64,000 bases of DNA from Nitrososphaerota archaeon (GTDB taxonomy: Archaea; Thermoproteota; Nitrososphaeria; Nitrososphaerales; Gagatemarchaeaceae), in contig JACQFN010000013.1 in assembly GCA_016200045.1 (NCBI GenBank), positions 1 through 64,000 on the forward strand, written 5' to 3'. A program made the position numbers and the translations under genes. Below are positions 1 to 7,173 of the stretch, one piece after another; position 1 is the stretch's first letter; every line of letters starts with the position of its first letter. Below the pieces are notes generated by a model. The model searched no databases, had not been told where the DNA came from, and worked only from the letters and a program-made list of their open reading frames with translations.

Positions 1-129
1 CGCGTGGTAACAACATCCACTTGGAAAGACGAATCCTGGCTGGGCAGCGAAGGTCGCACTTATTGGAAGAGCGAAGAGCGTTCCAAGGACTGCGAGAGCA
101 ACTATTGACCCACTGAATCTTGTTTTCAT
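1..129 (-). CDS. Secreted protein, N-terminus only (runs off the window)
   Basis: An ATG at 127-129 on the minus strand opens a frame that stays open to the window edge (43 codons). The first residues are a classic signal peptide: basic start (MKTRF), a hydrophobic core of about 15 residues (IVALAVLGTLFALPI), then a small-residue cleavage region (SATFA-AQPG). The mature part begins after roughly residue 28 and shows a Cys-Cys pair just before the edge. A weak AT-rich TATA candidate lies at about 151-157, the right distance for a leaderless transcript. The family cannot be recognised from 43 residues. Confidence 0.55.
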   Translation of the reverse strand, partial: MKTRFSGSIVALAVLGTLFALPISATFAAQPGFVFPSGCCYHA

Positions 130-303
130 GGGATGAGCGACGGCTCTAAGCTATTTGGCGATTTGTCCAGATTAGCTCCAATTCAATTCCAAATCTCCTA
201 CCAATCTACCGAGTAACTCTTCGGCTACGGCTTCGCTCGCCCTTCCGACCAAATCCTGCGTTGGATTCCCGGTGTAGCTGGCGTCAACGTCAGACTTGAG
301 TGG

Positions 304-618
304 TCATGCATGCTCTTCGGGCTTGAATCCGAGCGTTGTGCATATTTCGTCAAAGATGTCAACATGCCCCTTCATCAAGGAACTTAGAGAATATGTCATT
401 CCGTACTTCTCACCGCTCGCAATGAGGAGCGAGCTCCGATGAAGCACCTTGATGTGATGCTGGACAGCCTTGTACTGAAGATTGAGATCGTTGGCCAACT
501 GATTCATGTTGCTGGGACGGACCCGAATCTTCTGGAGTATCCTGGCCCTGTTCTCGCCTCCCCTCGTGCCCCCCAGAAGGAACCAAAGCAGGCCTCGGAG
601 CTCCGGGTCGTCCTGCAT
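304..618 (-). CDS. Winged-helix (ArsR-type) transcriptional regulator
   Basis: This 104-residue protein has the helix-turn-helix arrangement of small archaeal winged-helix regulators. A basic first helix (residues ~24-34, RARILQKIR) is followed by the HTH segment (NMNQLANDLNLQYKAVQHHI), a recognition helix running into HIKVLHRSSLL, and a short beta wing (GEKYGMTYSL). The length is normal for a one-domain ArsR/MarR-like repressor. A TATA-like element (minus-strand ggataaatag, about 640-649) sits some 27 bp upstream of the ATG. The divergent neighbour is a small membrane protein, a common archaeal arrangement in which the regulator may control the membrane gene. The ligand is unknown. Class assignment is solid; the target is inferred. 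Confidence 0.8.
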   Translation of the reverse strand: MQDDPELRGLLWFLLGGTRGGENRARILQKIRVRPSNMNQLANDLNLQYKAVQHHIKVLHRSSLLIASGEKYGMTYSLSSLMKGHVDIFDEICTTLGFKPEEHA

Positions 619-722
619 TGTAGTTTATTCGGGTCCAGTCTATTTATCCATTGGACGAGCCTAATCGAATTGGAACAGATTTGGACAAAGAGTTAAACGC
701 GATGGATGTGTCTCATCGTTGA

Positions 723-1013
723 ATGAAGATGGTCCTGCTCATGGATTTGGCGATTCTTTTTGCAGCACTAAACCCAGCACTGCTGTTGGGGTTGCTTTAT
801 CTCTACGGTAGGATTTTCCGCAGGAGCAGGGCCGTATATACCGCCGGTCTCCTAATCTTCGCCTCTGCACTCTTCCTGCAGAACGCCATGACAGTCTTTG
901 CCTATTTCACGATGGCGTCCTTCTTTGCCGAGGGAGTCCTGCCATATCTATTCGCCATTGCGTTACTGGAGTTCGCCTCGGTTGTTGCAGTGTTCAGGAT
1001 TACGATTATCTGA
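723..1013 (+). CDS. Small three-helix membrane protein, function unknown
   Basis: The 96-residue product is almost entirely hydrophobic, with three predicted membrane segments at about residues 5-27, 38-60 and 70-94 and a short basic loop (RIFRRSR) after the first. It has no enzymatic motif. It lies divergently from the winged-helix gene at 304-618; small helical membrane proteins beside such regulators are frequent in archaea, so a joint sensory or stress role is plausible but inferred. A second ATG four codons in (MDLAIL) is an alternative start. Confidence 0.6.
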   Translation: MKMVLLMDLAILFAALNPALLLGLLYLYGRIFRRSRAVYTAGLLIFASALFLQNAMTVFAYFTMASFFAEGVLPYLFAIALLEFASVVAVFRITII

Positions 1014-1391
1014 AAGCCTCGGTCCTGAAGCCTTTCAAGAATTGTTGGACGGAGTCTCCATCGACCGCTATTGCCTTGGTCGACTGCATACAAGACAGAT
1101 ACAGTAAGCATCTCATGAGCTCAGCGATCTGAGACTACATAGGAGTGCGGTCGCCGGGACTTCGGACCAAGAAATTAGTCGGAAATTCCTTGAGCTTTGG
1201 CCCACCGGACCCGTTGAAGTAGCCAGACATGGGGCTGAACGATTCGCTCCTGGGAGACCAAATCTAAATCGAAACTCATCCTTATCGCAATCATTACTCT
1301 GGAAGTTGGCCGCTCTTGTATGACGCGGGGAACAAGGGCCGTTGCTGTTTGGCAGCGTAATAAGCCGCCTGCGTGGTGGACTTCCGAGAAC
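1014..1391. other. Non-coding stretch of 378 bp
   Basis: No reading frame here has convincing codon use, a start signal or a recognisable domain. Open frames on both strands are short, and the base composition is less GC-rich than the rest of the window. No tandem repeats, CRISPR units or strong inverted repeats were seen by eye. It lies in the gene-poor left end, consistent with decayed or foreign DNA. Confidence 0.4.
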
Positions 1392-1973
1392 TCATCTGCT
1401 TGAAGCGGGCTTAATCTCTCTGTAGACCTTTGAGGCGAGAAAGAGAGTCACGAGTAGCACGACGACGTAGATGTATTCCAGGGTGTTAATCGTAGGAGGA
1501 ATTGGCAGCGAGAAGAAGGACCCAGTTTGATCTCCGAAAATCGGTAGGAAGAAGAGGATCGAGCCAACGACCGCCAGCTTAGAGGCTAATCGGACTCTCC
1601 TGAAGAGAAGACCAATTGACGCCAAGTCCAATATGAGACCTGCAAAAATGGTACCGATGGCTACATAGCCGACGGGTTTCAAATCGGATGGTGGGCGGGT
1701 CTCAAAACCGAGTGGAGTCAAGAGGATGATTAGAAGGACGTTCACCACCAACACTGCAGCAAGCGCCATGCCATTTCTGGAGATGTTCGCCACTAAGACT
1801 TCTCTTCCTTGGACCGCGTCAGCCCAATAAGGAGTAACCAACAGGGTCGAAAGCAGCCGATGTGGAAGGGGCCCAAAGTACAGGATGCAGATGACAGACC
1901 CAGCCCGTTTCAGGGGAAGTACTGACGAGAAATGTCCCGTGATGCGGTCCCCGAGACGACCGCCCGGGTTCAC
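1392..1973 (-). CDS. Hypothetical four-helix membrane protein
   Basis: The C-terminal 125 residues hold four clear membrane segments (starting MALAAVLVVNV, then VGYVAIGTIF, LASKLAVVGS and TLEYIYVVVL), with a short basic tail. The first ~68 residues of the longest frame look unlike a real protein start, and an internal ATG at 1769 would give a compact 125-residue protein. I recognise no family. It is in the AT-richer left end, beside a degenerate tRNA-like sequence, so it may belong to a mobile or decayed segment. Confidence 0.45.
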   Translation of the reverse strand: MNPGGRLGDRITGHFSSVLPLKRAGSVICILYFGPLPHRLLSTLLVTPYWADAVQGREVLVANISRNGMALAAVLVVNVLLIILLTPLGFETRPPSDLKPVGYVAIGTIFAGLILDLASIGLLFRRVRLASKLAVVGSILFFLPIFGDQTGSFFSLPIPPTINTLEYIYVVVLLVTLFLASKVYREIKPASSR

Positions 1974-2038
1974 ATGGGCCTCGAATAGCTCAATTGCAGC
2001 TAGTCCAGCCTGATAAAGTTCATTTTGAGCTTATCTCG

Positions 2039-2116
2039 CGGGCCCGACGGGAATCGAACCCGACCGGGCTTGGGATGAAGAACCTGCTCTATCTCCTCGC
2101 TGACATGCAAGGTCCC
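2039..2116 (-). pseudogene. Degenerate tRNA-like sequence (closest to tRNA-Lys CTT)
   Basis: Read on the minus strand, this 78-nt stretch starts GGGACCT and ends CGGGCCC plus a G discriminator. Five of the seven acceptor positions pair (mismatches at 4-69 and 7-66). The T-arm is nearly perfect (CGGG, TTCGATT, CCCG) and a D-loop-like segment ending ATAGAGC is present. The anticodon region (GGTTCTTCATCCC) does not form a five-pair stem and the D stem is broken. The layout matches archaeal Lys/Arg-type tRNAs, with CTT where the anticodon should be. It looks like a decayed copy or an integration scar rather than a working tRNA. Confidence 0.45.
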
Positions 2117-2161
2117 AACACTCGGGACAGTCCGGGAATAATTTGAATCCCCCAATGGGGT

Positions 2162-2551
2162 TCACTTCGCGGGCCCGGCCTTTCTAGAGAAATCGGCGAC
2201 CAGGGGCGGGTCGACGACACCGTATCCCATCGCCTCGGTCCCGTCCGCCAGCACGAAGGGGATCCTGGAGACGTGGTACGGCACCTCGAATCCCTGGAGT
2301 ACGTTTTCGTCCTCCGTTTCGAACACCCTCTCCCACGTTTTTCCGTCCGAATCGAACCGAGAGACCCGGACCACCCGCCTCTCCCCGAACCCTCCTCCTC
2401 TCCCCCCGGAAGCGAGCGAACCTTCGGCGATCTTCATGAGAAAGAGCGAGTTGGCCCCCGAGGTCGGGCGGAGGTCGACGTCCCTCTCCGCGACCACGAT
2501 GGCGCGGTACTTTCCGGAAAGGGCCTCTGAAAGCTCTTCGATGGGGGTCAC
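2162..2551 (-). CDS. Hypothetical protein, family not recognised
   Basis: This ~129-residue soluble protein is rich in beta-prone segments with charged loops (a Gly/Arg-rich stretch near residue 55, then RVVRVSRFD and VPYHVSRIPFVL). No signal peptide or membrane segment is seen. Two GTG starts are possible, at 2557 and 2551; the second puts the start about 23-27 bp from the TATA element at 2573-2580 and mirrors the carbamate kinase gene on the other side. The divergent pairing may mean co-expression with carbamate kinase. Codon use is like the neighbouring chromosomal genes, so I consider it real. Confidence 0.6.
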   Translation of the reverse strand: MTPIEELSEALSGKYRAIVVAERDVDLRPTSGANSLFLMKIAEGSLASGGRGGGFGERRVVRVSRFDSDGKTWERVFETEDENVLQGFEVPYHVSRIPFVLADGTEAMGYGVVDPPLVADFSRKAGPAK

Positions 2552-2572
2552 GTGCACGAGAGGCGGTGGACG

Positions 2573-2582
2573 ATTTTTAAGC
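2573..2582. promoter_or_regulatory. TATA element shared by divergent genes
   Basis: The AT-rich core (attttta) stands out in GC-rich DNA. It lies 25 bp before the TTG of carbamate kinase (2605) and, read on the other strand as cttaaaaat, 23 bp before the GTG at 2551. Both genes would be leaderless. The two start codons are 54 bp apart, the same geometry as at 37336-37345 and 61434-61441. Confidence 0.55.
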
Positions 2583-2604
2583 CTAGGGGGACCTGCCGGG
2601 CCAG

Positions 2605-3543
2605 TTGAAGGTGGTCGTCGCCCTCGGAGGGAATGCGCTTGCCCAGAGAAGGCAGAGAGGAACCTATTCGGAGCTAGTCGAGAACGTCGGGTTCGTCTGC
2701 GAGGAGCTGGTGAAGATCATCGATGAAGGACACCAGTTGGTGATCACCCACGGGAACGGCCCGCAGGCGGGAAACATCGCCGTCCAGCAGAGCTCTACCG
2801 GTCAGGTCCCCGAGATGCCTCTCCACGTCATAGACGCGATGACGCAGGGGCAGATCGGATACATCATCCAGAGGGAGCTCGGGAACTCGCTCAGGTCTCT
2901 CGGCTCCAGGCGGCCCGTGGTTTCTCTGTTGACCCAGGTCCTGGTCGACCTGGCTGACCCAGCGTTCGGAGCGCCATCGAAGCCGATCGGACCTTACTAC
3001 GACCGGCGTGAGGCGGAGCGGATCGGGAAGGAGATGGGGTTCCTGTTCAAGCGCGTCGGCAGGGGCGAGAAGGCGTACAGGAGGGTGGTCCCCTCCCCCG
3101 ACCCGAAATCCATCGTCGAGTCTGACGCGGTCTCGAAGATGCTCGCGTCGGGAGCCATAGTGATCGCCGGTGGAGGGGGAGGGATCCCGGTCGCAAAGGC
3201 CCCGGACGGGGCGTACTTCGGCGTGGACGCGGTAGTGGACAAAGACCTCTGTGCCGAGAAGATCGCGGAGTCGACGAGGGCGGACTCCCTGCTCATTTTG
3301 ACTGACGTCTCCAAGGTGAAGTCGGACTTCGGGACCCCCAAGGAGAGGGACATCGACGTCATGACCGTGGCGGAGGCGAAGAAGATGCTCGCGGCCGGTC
3401 AGTTTCCACCAGGAAGCATGGGGCCCAAGGTGACCGCCTGCGTCAGGTTCGTCGAATGGGGCGGAAAGCCGGCCGCGATAGGTCCGTTGAACAAGGCATT
3501 GCGGATCCTAGAGGGAGCGGCCGGAACCAGGGTTGTCCCGTAG
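2605..3543 (+). CDS. arcC: Carbamate kinase
   Basis: The enzyme interconverts carbamoyl phosphate plus ADP with ATP, CO2 and ammonia. The 312-residue length is normal. Diagnostic features are the N-terminal GGNAL loop, HGNGPQ near residue 50, the glycine-rich ANP-binding stretch (IAGGGGGIPV, residues ~190-200), VDKDLC, LTDV and the C-terminal GSMGPKV motif. The start is TTG, fixed by the family N-terminus (MKVVVALGGNAL) and a TATA box 25 bp upstream. It sits beside the carbamoyl-phosphate synthase genes, so it could supply or drain the same intermediate; direction is not shown by sequence. Its last 36 bp overlap the convergent NUDIX gene. Confidence 0.95.
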   Translation: MKVVVALGGNALAQRRQRGTYSELVENVGFVCEELVKIIDEGHQLVITHGNGPQAGNIAVQQSSTGQVPEMPLHVIDAMTQGQIGYIIQRELGNSLRSLGSRRPVVSLLTQVLVDLADPAFGAPSKPIGPYYDRREAERIGKEMGFLFKRVGRGEKAYRRVVPSPDPKSIVESDAVSKMLASGAIVIAGGGGGIPVAKAPDGAYFGVDAVVDKDLCAEKIAESTRADSLLILTDVSKVKSDFGTPKERDIDVMTVAEAKKMLAAGQFPPGSMGPKVTACVRFVEWGGKPAAIGPLNKALRILEGAAGTRVVP

Positions 3544-4044
3544 CCGGAAAAATTCGGCCAAGAGGAGCCTTGCGTCCGGGGTGAGCCTCCTGCCGTTCAG
3601 CATCTTCCGGACGTCGCGTGGGAGGAGGAGCCGGACCTCTGCGACTTCGACCGGGTCGGGGGTGACCGGGCGGTCGGTTTGGCACGAGAACAGCGTCACA
3701 TGCTCCCACTCGACATGCCCGTGGCTCCTTATCTTCGGGAGGAGCATTTTCGCGACAGGCCTCACCCTTCCCGCGAGGCCAAGCTCTTCAGAGAGCTCTC
3801 TCCTGGCCGCCTCCGGGTACGACTCCCCAGCTCTGACGTGCCCAGTGCAGGAAAGGGTCCACCTTCCCGGATGCCACGGGTCGCTTAGGCTCCGCTTCTG
3901 CAGGAGCGCTCCCCCTCCCGGCCGGAAGACTTGAACGGCCACCGCCCTATGAAGAAGCCCTGACCTCAGACACTCGCGGATGGTTGCCGTCCCTACAGGC
4001 TTGTCTTCTTCGTCCACGACATCGACGATCTCATCGAGCGGCAA
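3508..4044 (-). CDS. NUDIX hydrolase, isopentenyl-diphosphate isomerase-like
   Basis: The 178-residue protein has a complete NUDIX box (GHVRAGESYPEAARRELSEE, residues ~67-87, followed by LGL). It also has the N-terminal pattern of the IPP isomerase/YfcD branch (EIVDVVDEEDKPVGTATIRECL, then LLHRAVAVQVF). Type 1 IPP isomerases carry additional catalytic Cys and Glu residues; the Cys in LSCTGH is present but the full set is not clearly conserved. A NUDIX hydrolase acting on a diphosphate is therefore safer than a firm isomerase call. It follows carB by 12 bp and is probably co-transcribed with carAB. It overlaps arcC tail to tail. Confidence 0.8.
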   Translation of the reverse strand: MPLDEIVDVVDEEDKPVGTATIRECLRSGLLHRAVAVQVFRPGGGALLQKRSLSDPWHPGRWTLSCTGHVRAGESYPEAARRELSEELGLAGRVRPVAKMLLPKIRSHGHVEWEHVTLFSCQTDRPVTPDPVEVAEVRLLLPRDVRKMLNGRRLTPDARLLLAEFFRLRDNPGSGRSL

Positions 4045-4056
4045 GATGATTCCCTG

Positions 4057-7041
4057 TCAGGAGATGCAAAGCAGCACCGCCTCGGCTTCTTCCACAGTGG
4101 TGAAGGTCTGGACCTGAAGGTCGATTGCCTTCCGCCTCACCTTCTGGAGGGTCTGGCTAGTCGAATTAGAGTTTGTGTTGAACGACAGAACGAACGATAC
4201 TCTTCCTTCGGATATCGAAGCGAGCGTTTGCTCCAGGATTTCAGGAGGGGAGTCGTAAGAAAGGGAGTCAATCCTGATTCCCTTCTTTGCGAAGGACGCG
4301 ATGAGCGGCTCTGACAGTGCAGAATCCCCAGCCTCCTCGAGAAGAAGGATCCCCCTTTCTCCCCCGCCGGGCAACTTGTGCCCAGTTGCAATGAACGCCT
4401 TTGAAAGGGCCTCCTTGAAAGTGCCCCCGAAGCACGCCACCTCTCCGGTCGAGCGCATCTCCACCCCTAGTCGGGGGTCGGCCCCTTCCATCTGAAGGAA
4501 GGAGAACTGAGGCGCCTTCACCGCGAATTCCTTTGGCTCTTCGACATCGGTCTTCCGCTCGAGGGTCCCGCCAAGGACGGCGGGAGCGATGAGGTCGATC
4601 AGGTTCACTCCAGTGGCCTTCGAAACGAAGGGGAGGGACCTGGACGCGCGCAGATTGCATTCGATCACATAGACTGAACGCCCCTTGACCAGGAACTGGA
4701 TGTTGAGCGGCCCCTTCGCCTTGAGCTCGCGCGCTATGCTCCTCGTGTAGGTCCTGATCTTCTCCTTGGCCGCCTTGGTGATGGAGACGGTGGGGATCGA
4801 CATGATCGCGTCCCCTGAGTGGACCCCGGCGTTCTGCACGTGCTCGATTATCGCACCGATGACCGTGGTCTTCCCATCCGAGACCGCGTCGACTTCGACC
4901 TCGCGAGACTCTTCGAGGAACTCGCTGACCGTGACCGGGTAGTCAGGGTTGACTCTCAGGGCCTTCAGGACGTACCTCTCGAGGTCCGTCGGGTCCCATA
5001 CGACGCGCATCGCGGCCCCGCTGAGCACGTGGGACGGCCTGACGATGACTGGGTACCCCACGCTCGAGCAGAACTCGGAGGCTTCGGCGGGGGACCTGAA
5101 GCTCCCCCAACTTGGCTGGGGGATTCCGAGCCTGTCAAGGAGTGCGCTGAACTTCCCCCTGTCCTCGGCCGCCTCCACGGACTGGGAGGACGTGCCCAAG
5201 ACCCTGACCCCCCTCTTTTCCAGCGCCACGGCCAGGTCGTTGGGGGTCTGCCCTCCGACGCAGAGCACCATCCCTTCCGGCCTCTCTTTATCGTAGATGG
5301 CGAGGAGCCTCTCGACCGTGAGCTCCTCGAAGTACAGCCTGTCGCTCATGTCGAAGTCGGTGGAGACTGTCTCGGGGTTGCAATTGACGACTATGACCTC
5401 TTCGACTCCGTTGTTCTTCAGCGCCCACGCCATGTTCATGGTCCCCCAGTCGAATTCGACCGAGCTTCCGATCCTGTAGGGTCCGGCCCCCACGACGATC
5501 ACCTTCCTCTTGCCGCTAGGCGGGGCCTCCTCGACCGCGCCGTCAAAGGTCTGGTAGAGGTAGTTCGTCTTGGCCGGCCACTCGGCCGCCAGAGTGTCTA
5601 TCACCTTCGTGACAGGGACCACCGAAGAGGCCAGCCGGGCCTCCCTGACCCTGTCTTCGTCAAGTGCGACAAGCTCTCCTATCTGCCTGTCTGAGAACCC
5701 CATCGTCTTCGCTCTGGAAAGGACCAACTTTTCCGGGAGGGAGTCCGGGGGGAGCCTTTCCAGCTCGGCGTATGAATCGGTTATGTTCTTGAGCTTGGTG
5801 ACGAACCACTGGTCCACTTCGGACTTCGAGCTCACCTCCTCGACGGAGAGGCCTCCCCTCAGCGCGTCCGCGATGTCGAACACTATCGTGTCGGTGGGAT
5901 GCTCCAGGCTCTCCACGAGGGCTTCCCTCGTTCTCGCCGGGGAAGGAGCGACGACCCCGTCGTGCCTCGGGCCCAGCATTCGTGCCGCCTTCTGGATGGT
6001 CTCCTCGAACCCCCTCCCGACGGCCATCACCTCCCCGATGGACTTCATCGAGGTTCCAATCCTGCGGGAGGCGCCGTCGAACTTGTCCGTGTCCCACCTA
6101 GGCATCTTCACGACAAGGTAGTCAAGCGAGGGCTCGAACAGTGCCGTCGTCACCCCGGACACCTTGTTCTTCAGCTCGGTGAGGGAGTATCCCAGCGCGA
6201 GCTTGGTGGCGATGTACGCGAGTGGATAGCCGGTGGCCTTGGAGGCGAGGGCCGATGACCTGGACATCCTCGCGTTGATTTCTATCGCGCCGTACCTCTC
6301 GGACTCCGGGTGGAGGGCGAACTGGATGTTGCACTCCCCGACTATCCCGCAGTGCTTTGCGGCCGCGAGGGACGCGCTCCTCAGCATGTGGTACTCAGAG
6401 TTCGTGAGCGTCTGCGACGGCGCCACCACGACGTTATCCCCCGTGTGGACCCGCATCCCCAGCATGTTCTCCATGTTGCAGATGATCACGCTGTTGTCGT
6501 CCCCGTCGCGCATGATCTCGTATTCGATCTGCTTCCATCCCCCAAGGTACTCCTCGACGAGCACCTGATGGGTGAGGCTGCTGGAGAGGCCTCGCTCGAC
6601 TATCTCGGAGAGCTCGCGCGCGTCCCTGGCGACCCCGCCCCCTTTCCCCCCAAGGGTAAACGCGACTCTGACCATCAGAGGGAAGCCCAAGTCACGTGAA
6701 ACCTCCCTCGCTTCGTCCTGGGAGTAGACGGCTCTGCTCCTAGGGACGGGTATCCCGATCTCCACCATGGTCTGCTTGAAGAGGTCTCTGTCTTCGGTGA
6801 TTTCGATTCCGTGCACGGGTGTCCCGAGGACCTTCACCCCGTGCCTGTCGAACACCCCGGAGCGGGAGAGCTCGATCCCGCAGTTGAGGGCTGTCTGGCC
6901 CCCGAAGCCGAGGAGGACCGCGTCTGGGGACTCTTCTTCTATCACCTCCTCCACGTACTGGGGGGTAACCGGCACGAACCGGATGTTTTCGGAGAACTGC
7001 CGGCTCGTTTGTATCGTCGCTATGTTCGGGTTGACCAACAC
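4057..7041 (-). CDS. carB: Carbamoyl-phosphate synthase large subunit (N-terminus interrupted)
   Basis: CarB makes carbamoyl phosphate from bicarbonate, ATP and the ammonia released by CarA. Both ATP-grasp halves are present: the first with GGQTALN and RVAFTLGGKGGG, the second beginning near residue 525 (VVGAGPYRIGSSVEFDWG) with a second GGQTPNDLA, then a C-terminal MGS-like allosteric domain. The uninterrupted frame begins at a GTG at 7041 and gives 994 residues, about 70 short of the family. The missing start (FDYSGSQCLKALKEEG) is encoded upstream in frame up to 7098, where a 22-nt insertion breaks the frame; the first beta strand lies beyond it. The gene sits between carA and the NUDIX gene in one minus-strand operon. 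Confidence 0.93.
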   Translation of the reverse strand: MLVNPNIATIQTSRQFSENIRFVPVTPQYVEEVIEEESPDAVLLGFGGQTALNCGIELSRSGVFDRHGVKVLGTPVHGIEITEDRDLFKQTMVEIGIPVPRSRAVYSQDEAREVSRDLGFPLMVRVAFTLGGKGGGVARDARELSEIVERGLSSSLTHQVLVEEYLGGWKQIEYEIMRDGDDNSVIICNMENMLGMRVHTGDNVVVAPSQTLTNSEYHMLRSASLAAAKHCGIVGECNIQFALHPESERYGAIEINARMSRSSALASKATGYPLAYIATKLALGYSLTELKNKVSGVTTALFEPSLDYLVVKMPRWDTDKFDGASRRIGTSMKSIGEVMAVGRGFEETIQKAARMLGPRHDGVVAPSPARTREALVESLEHPTDTIVFDIADALRGGLSVEEVSSKSEVDQWFVTKLKNITDSYAELERLPPDSLPEKLVLSRAKTMGFSDRQIGELVALDEDRVREARLASSVVPVTKVIDTLAAEWPAKTNYLYQTFDGAVEEAPPSGKRKVIVVGAGPYRIGSSVEFDWGTMNMAWALKNNGVEEVIVVNCNPETVSTDFDMSDRLYFEELTVERLLAIYDKERPEGMVLCVGGQTPNDLAVALEKRGVRVLGTSSQSVEAAEDRGKFSALLDRLGIPQPSWGSFRSPAEASEFCSSVGYPVIVRPSHVLSGAAMRVVWDPTDLERYVLKALRVNPDYPVTVSEFLEESREVEVDAVSDGKTTVIGAIIEHVQNAGVHSGDAIMSIPTVSITKAAKEKIRTYTRSIARELKAKGPLNIQFLVKGRSVYVIECNLRASRSLPFVSKATGVNLIDLIAPAVLGGTLERKTDVEEPKEFAVKAPQFSFLQMEGADPRLGVEMRSTGEVACFGGTFKEALSKAFIATGHKLPGGGERGILLLEEAGDSALSEPLIASFAKKGIRIDSLSYDSPPEILEQTLASISEGRVSFVLSFNTNSNSTSQTLQKVRRKAIDLQVQTFTTVEEAEAVLLCIS

Positions 7042-7098
7042 TGACTGGATCCCTTCCTCTTTCAGGGCCTTGAGGCACTGGCTGCCGGAGTAGTCGAA

Positions 7099-7120
7099 CT
7101 TGCGGCTGGTTCTACCAGCT
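7099..7120 (-). other. 22-nt hairpin insertion inside carB
   Basis: On the minus strand this segment contains the inverted repeat GCTGG-TAGAA-CCAGC. Removing any 22-nt block that starts within the three bases before it restores the family sequence GEAGE-FDYSGSQ exactly, so the insertion falls between two highly conserved residues. It carries an in-frame stop (TAG) for the upstream frame. The hairpin flanked by GCG and CGC resembles a relaxed bulge-helix-bulge splice structure, but the predicted cut would remove 21 rather than 22 nt. A mutation or an assembly error remain possible. Confidence 0.6.
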
Positions 7121-7168
7121 TTCGCCTGCTTCTCCGACCTTGATTGCCCCGCTCCCGATTACGAGTAC
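7121..7168 (-). pseudogene. carB: Displaced N-terminal exon or fragment of carB
   Basis: These codons read VLVIGSGAIKVGEAGE, the first beta strand and phosphate loop found at the start of every CarB, in a different frame from the rest of the gene. The fragment directly follows, and partly overlaps in context, the carA stop codon (7174-7176). Its frame stays open upstream to a TGA inside carA, but no ATG, GTG or TTG lies in that interval, so translation of this fragment would need an unusual start or another frame change. Confidence 0.6.
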
Positions 7169-7173
7169 ACGGC

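Noticed and set aside
4819-5694. A 291-codon plus-strand frame inside carB
   Set aside because: Antisense to the conserved CarB ATP-grasp region, with no domain and shadow-like composition.
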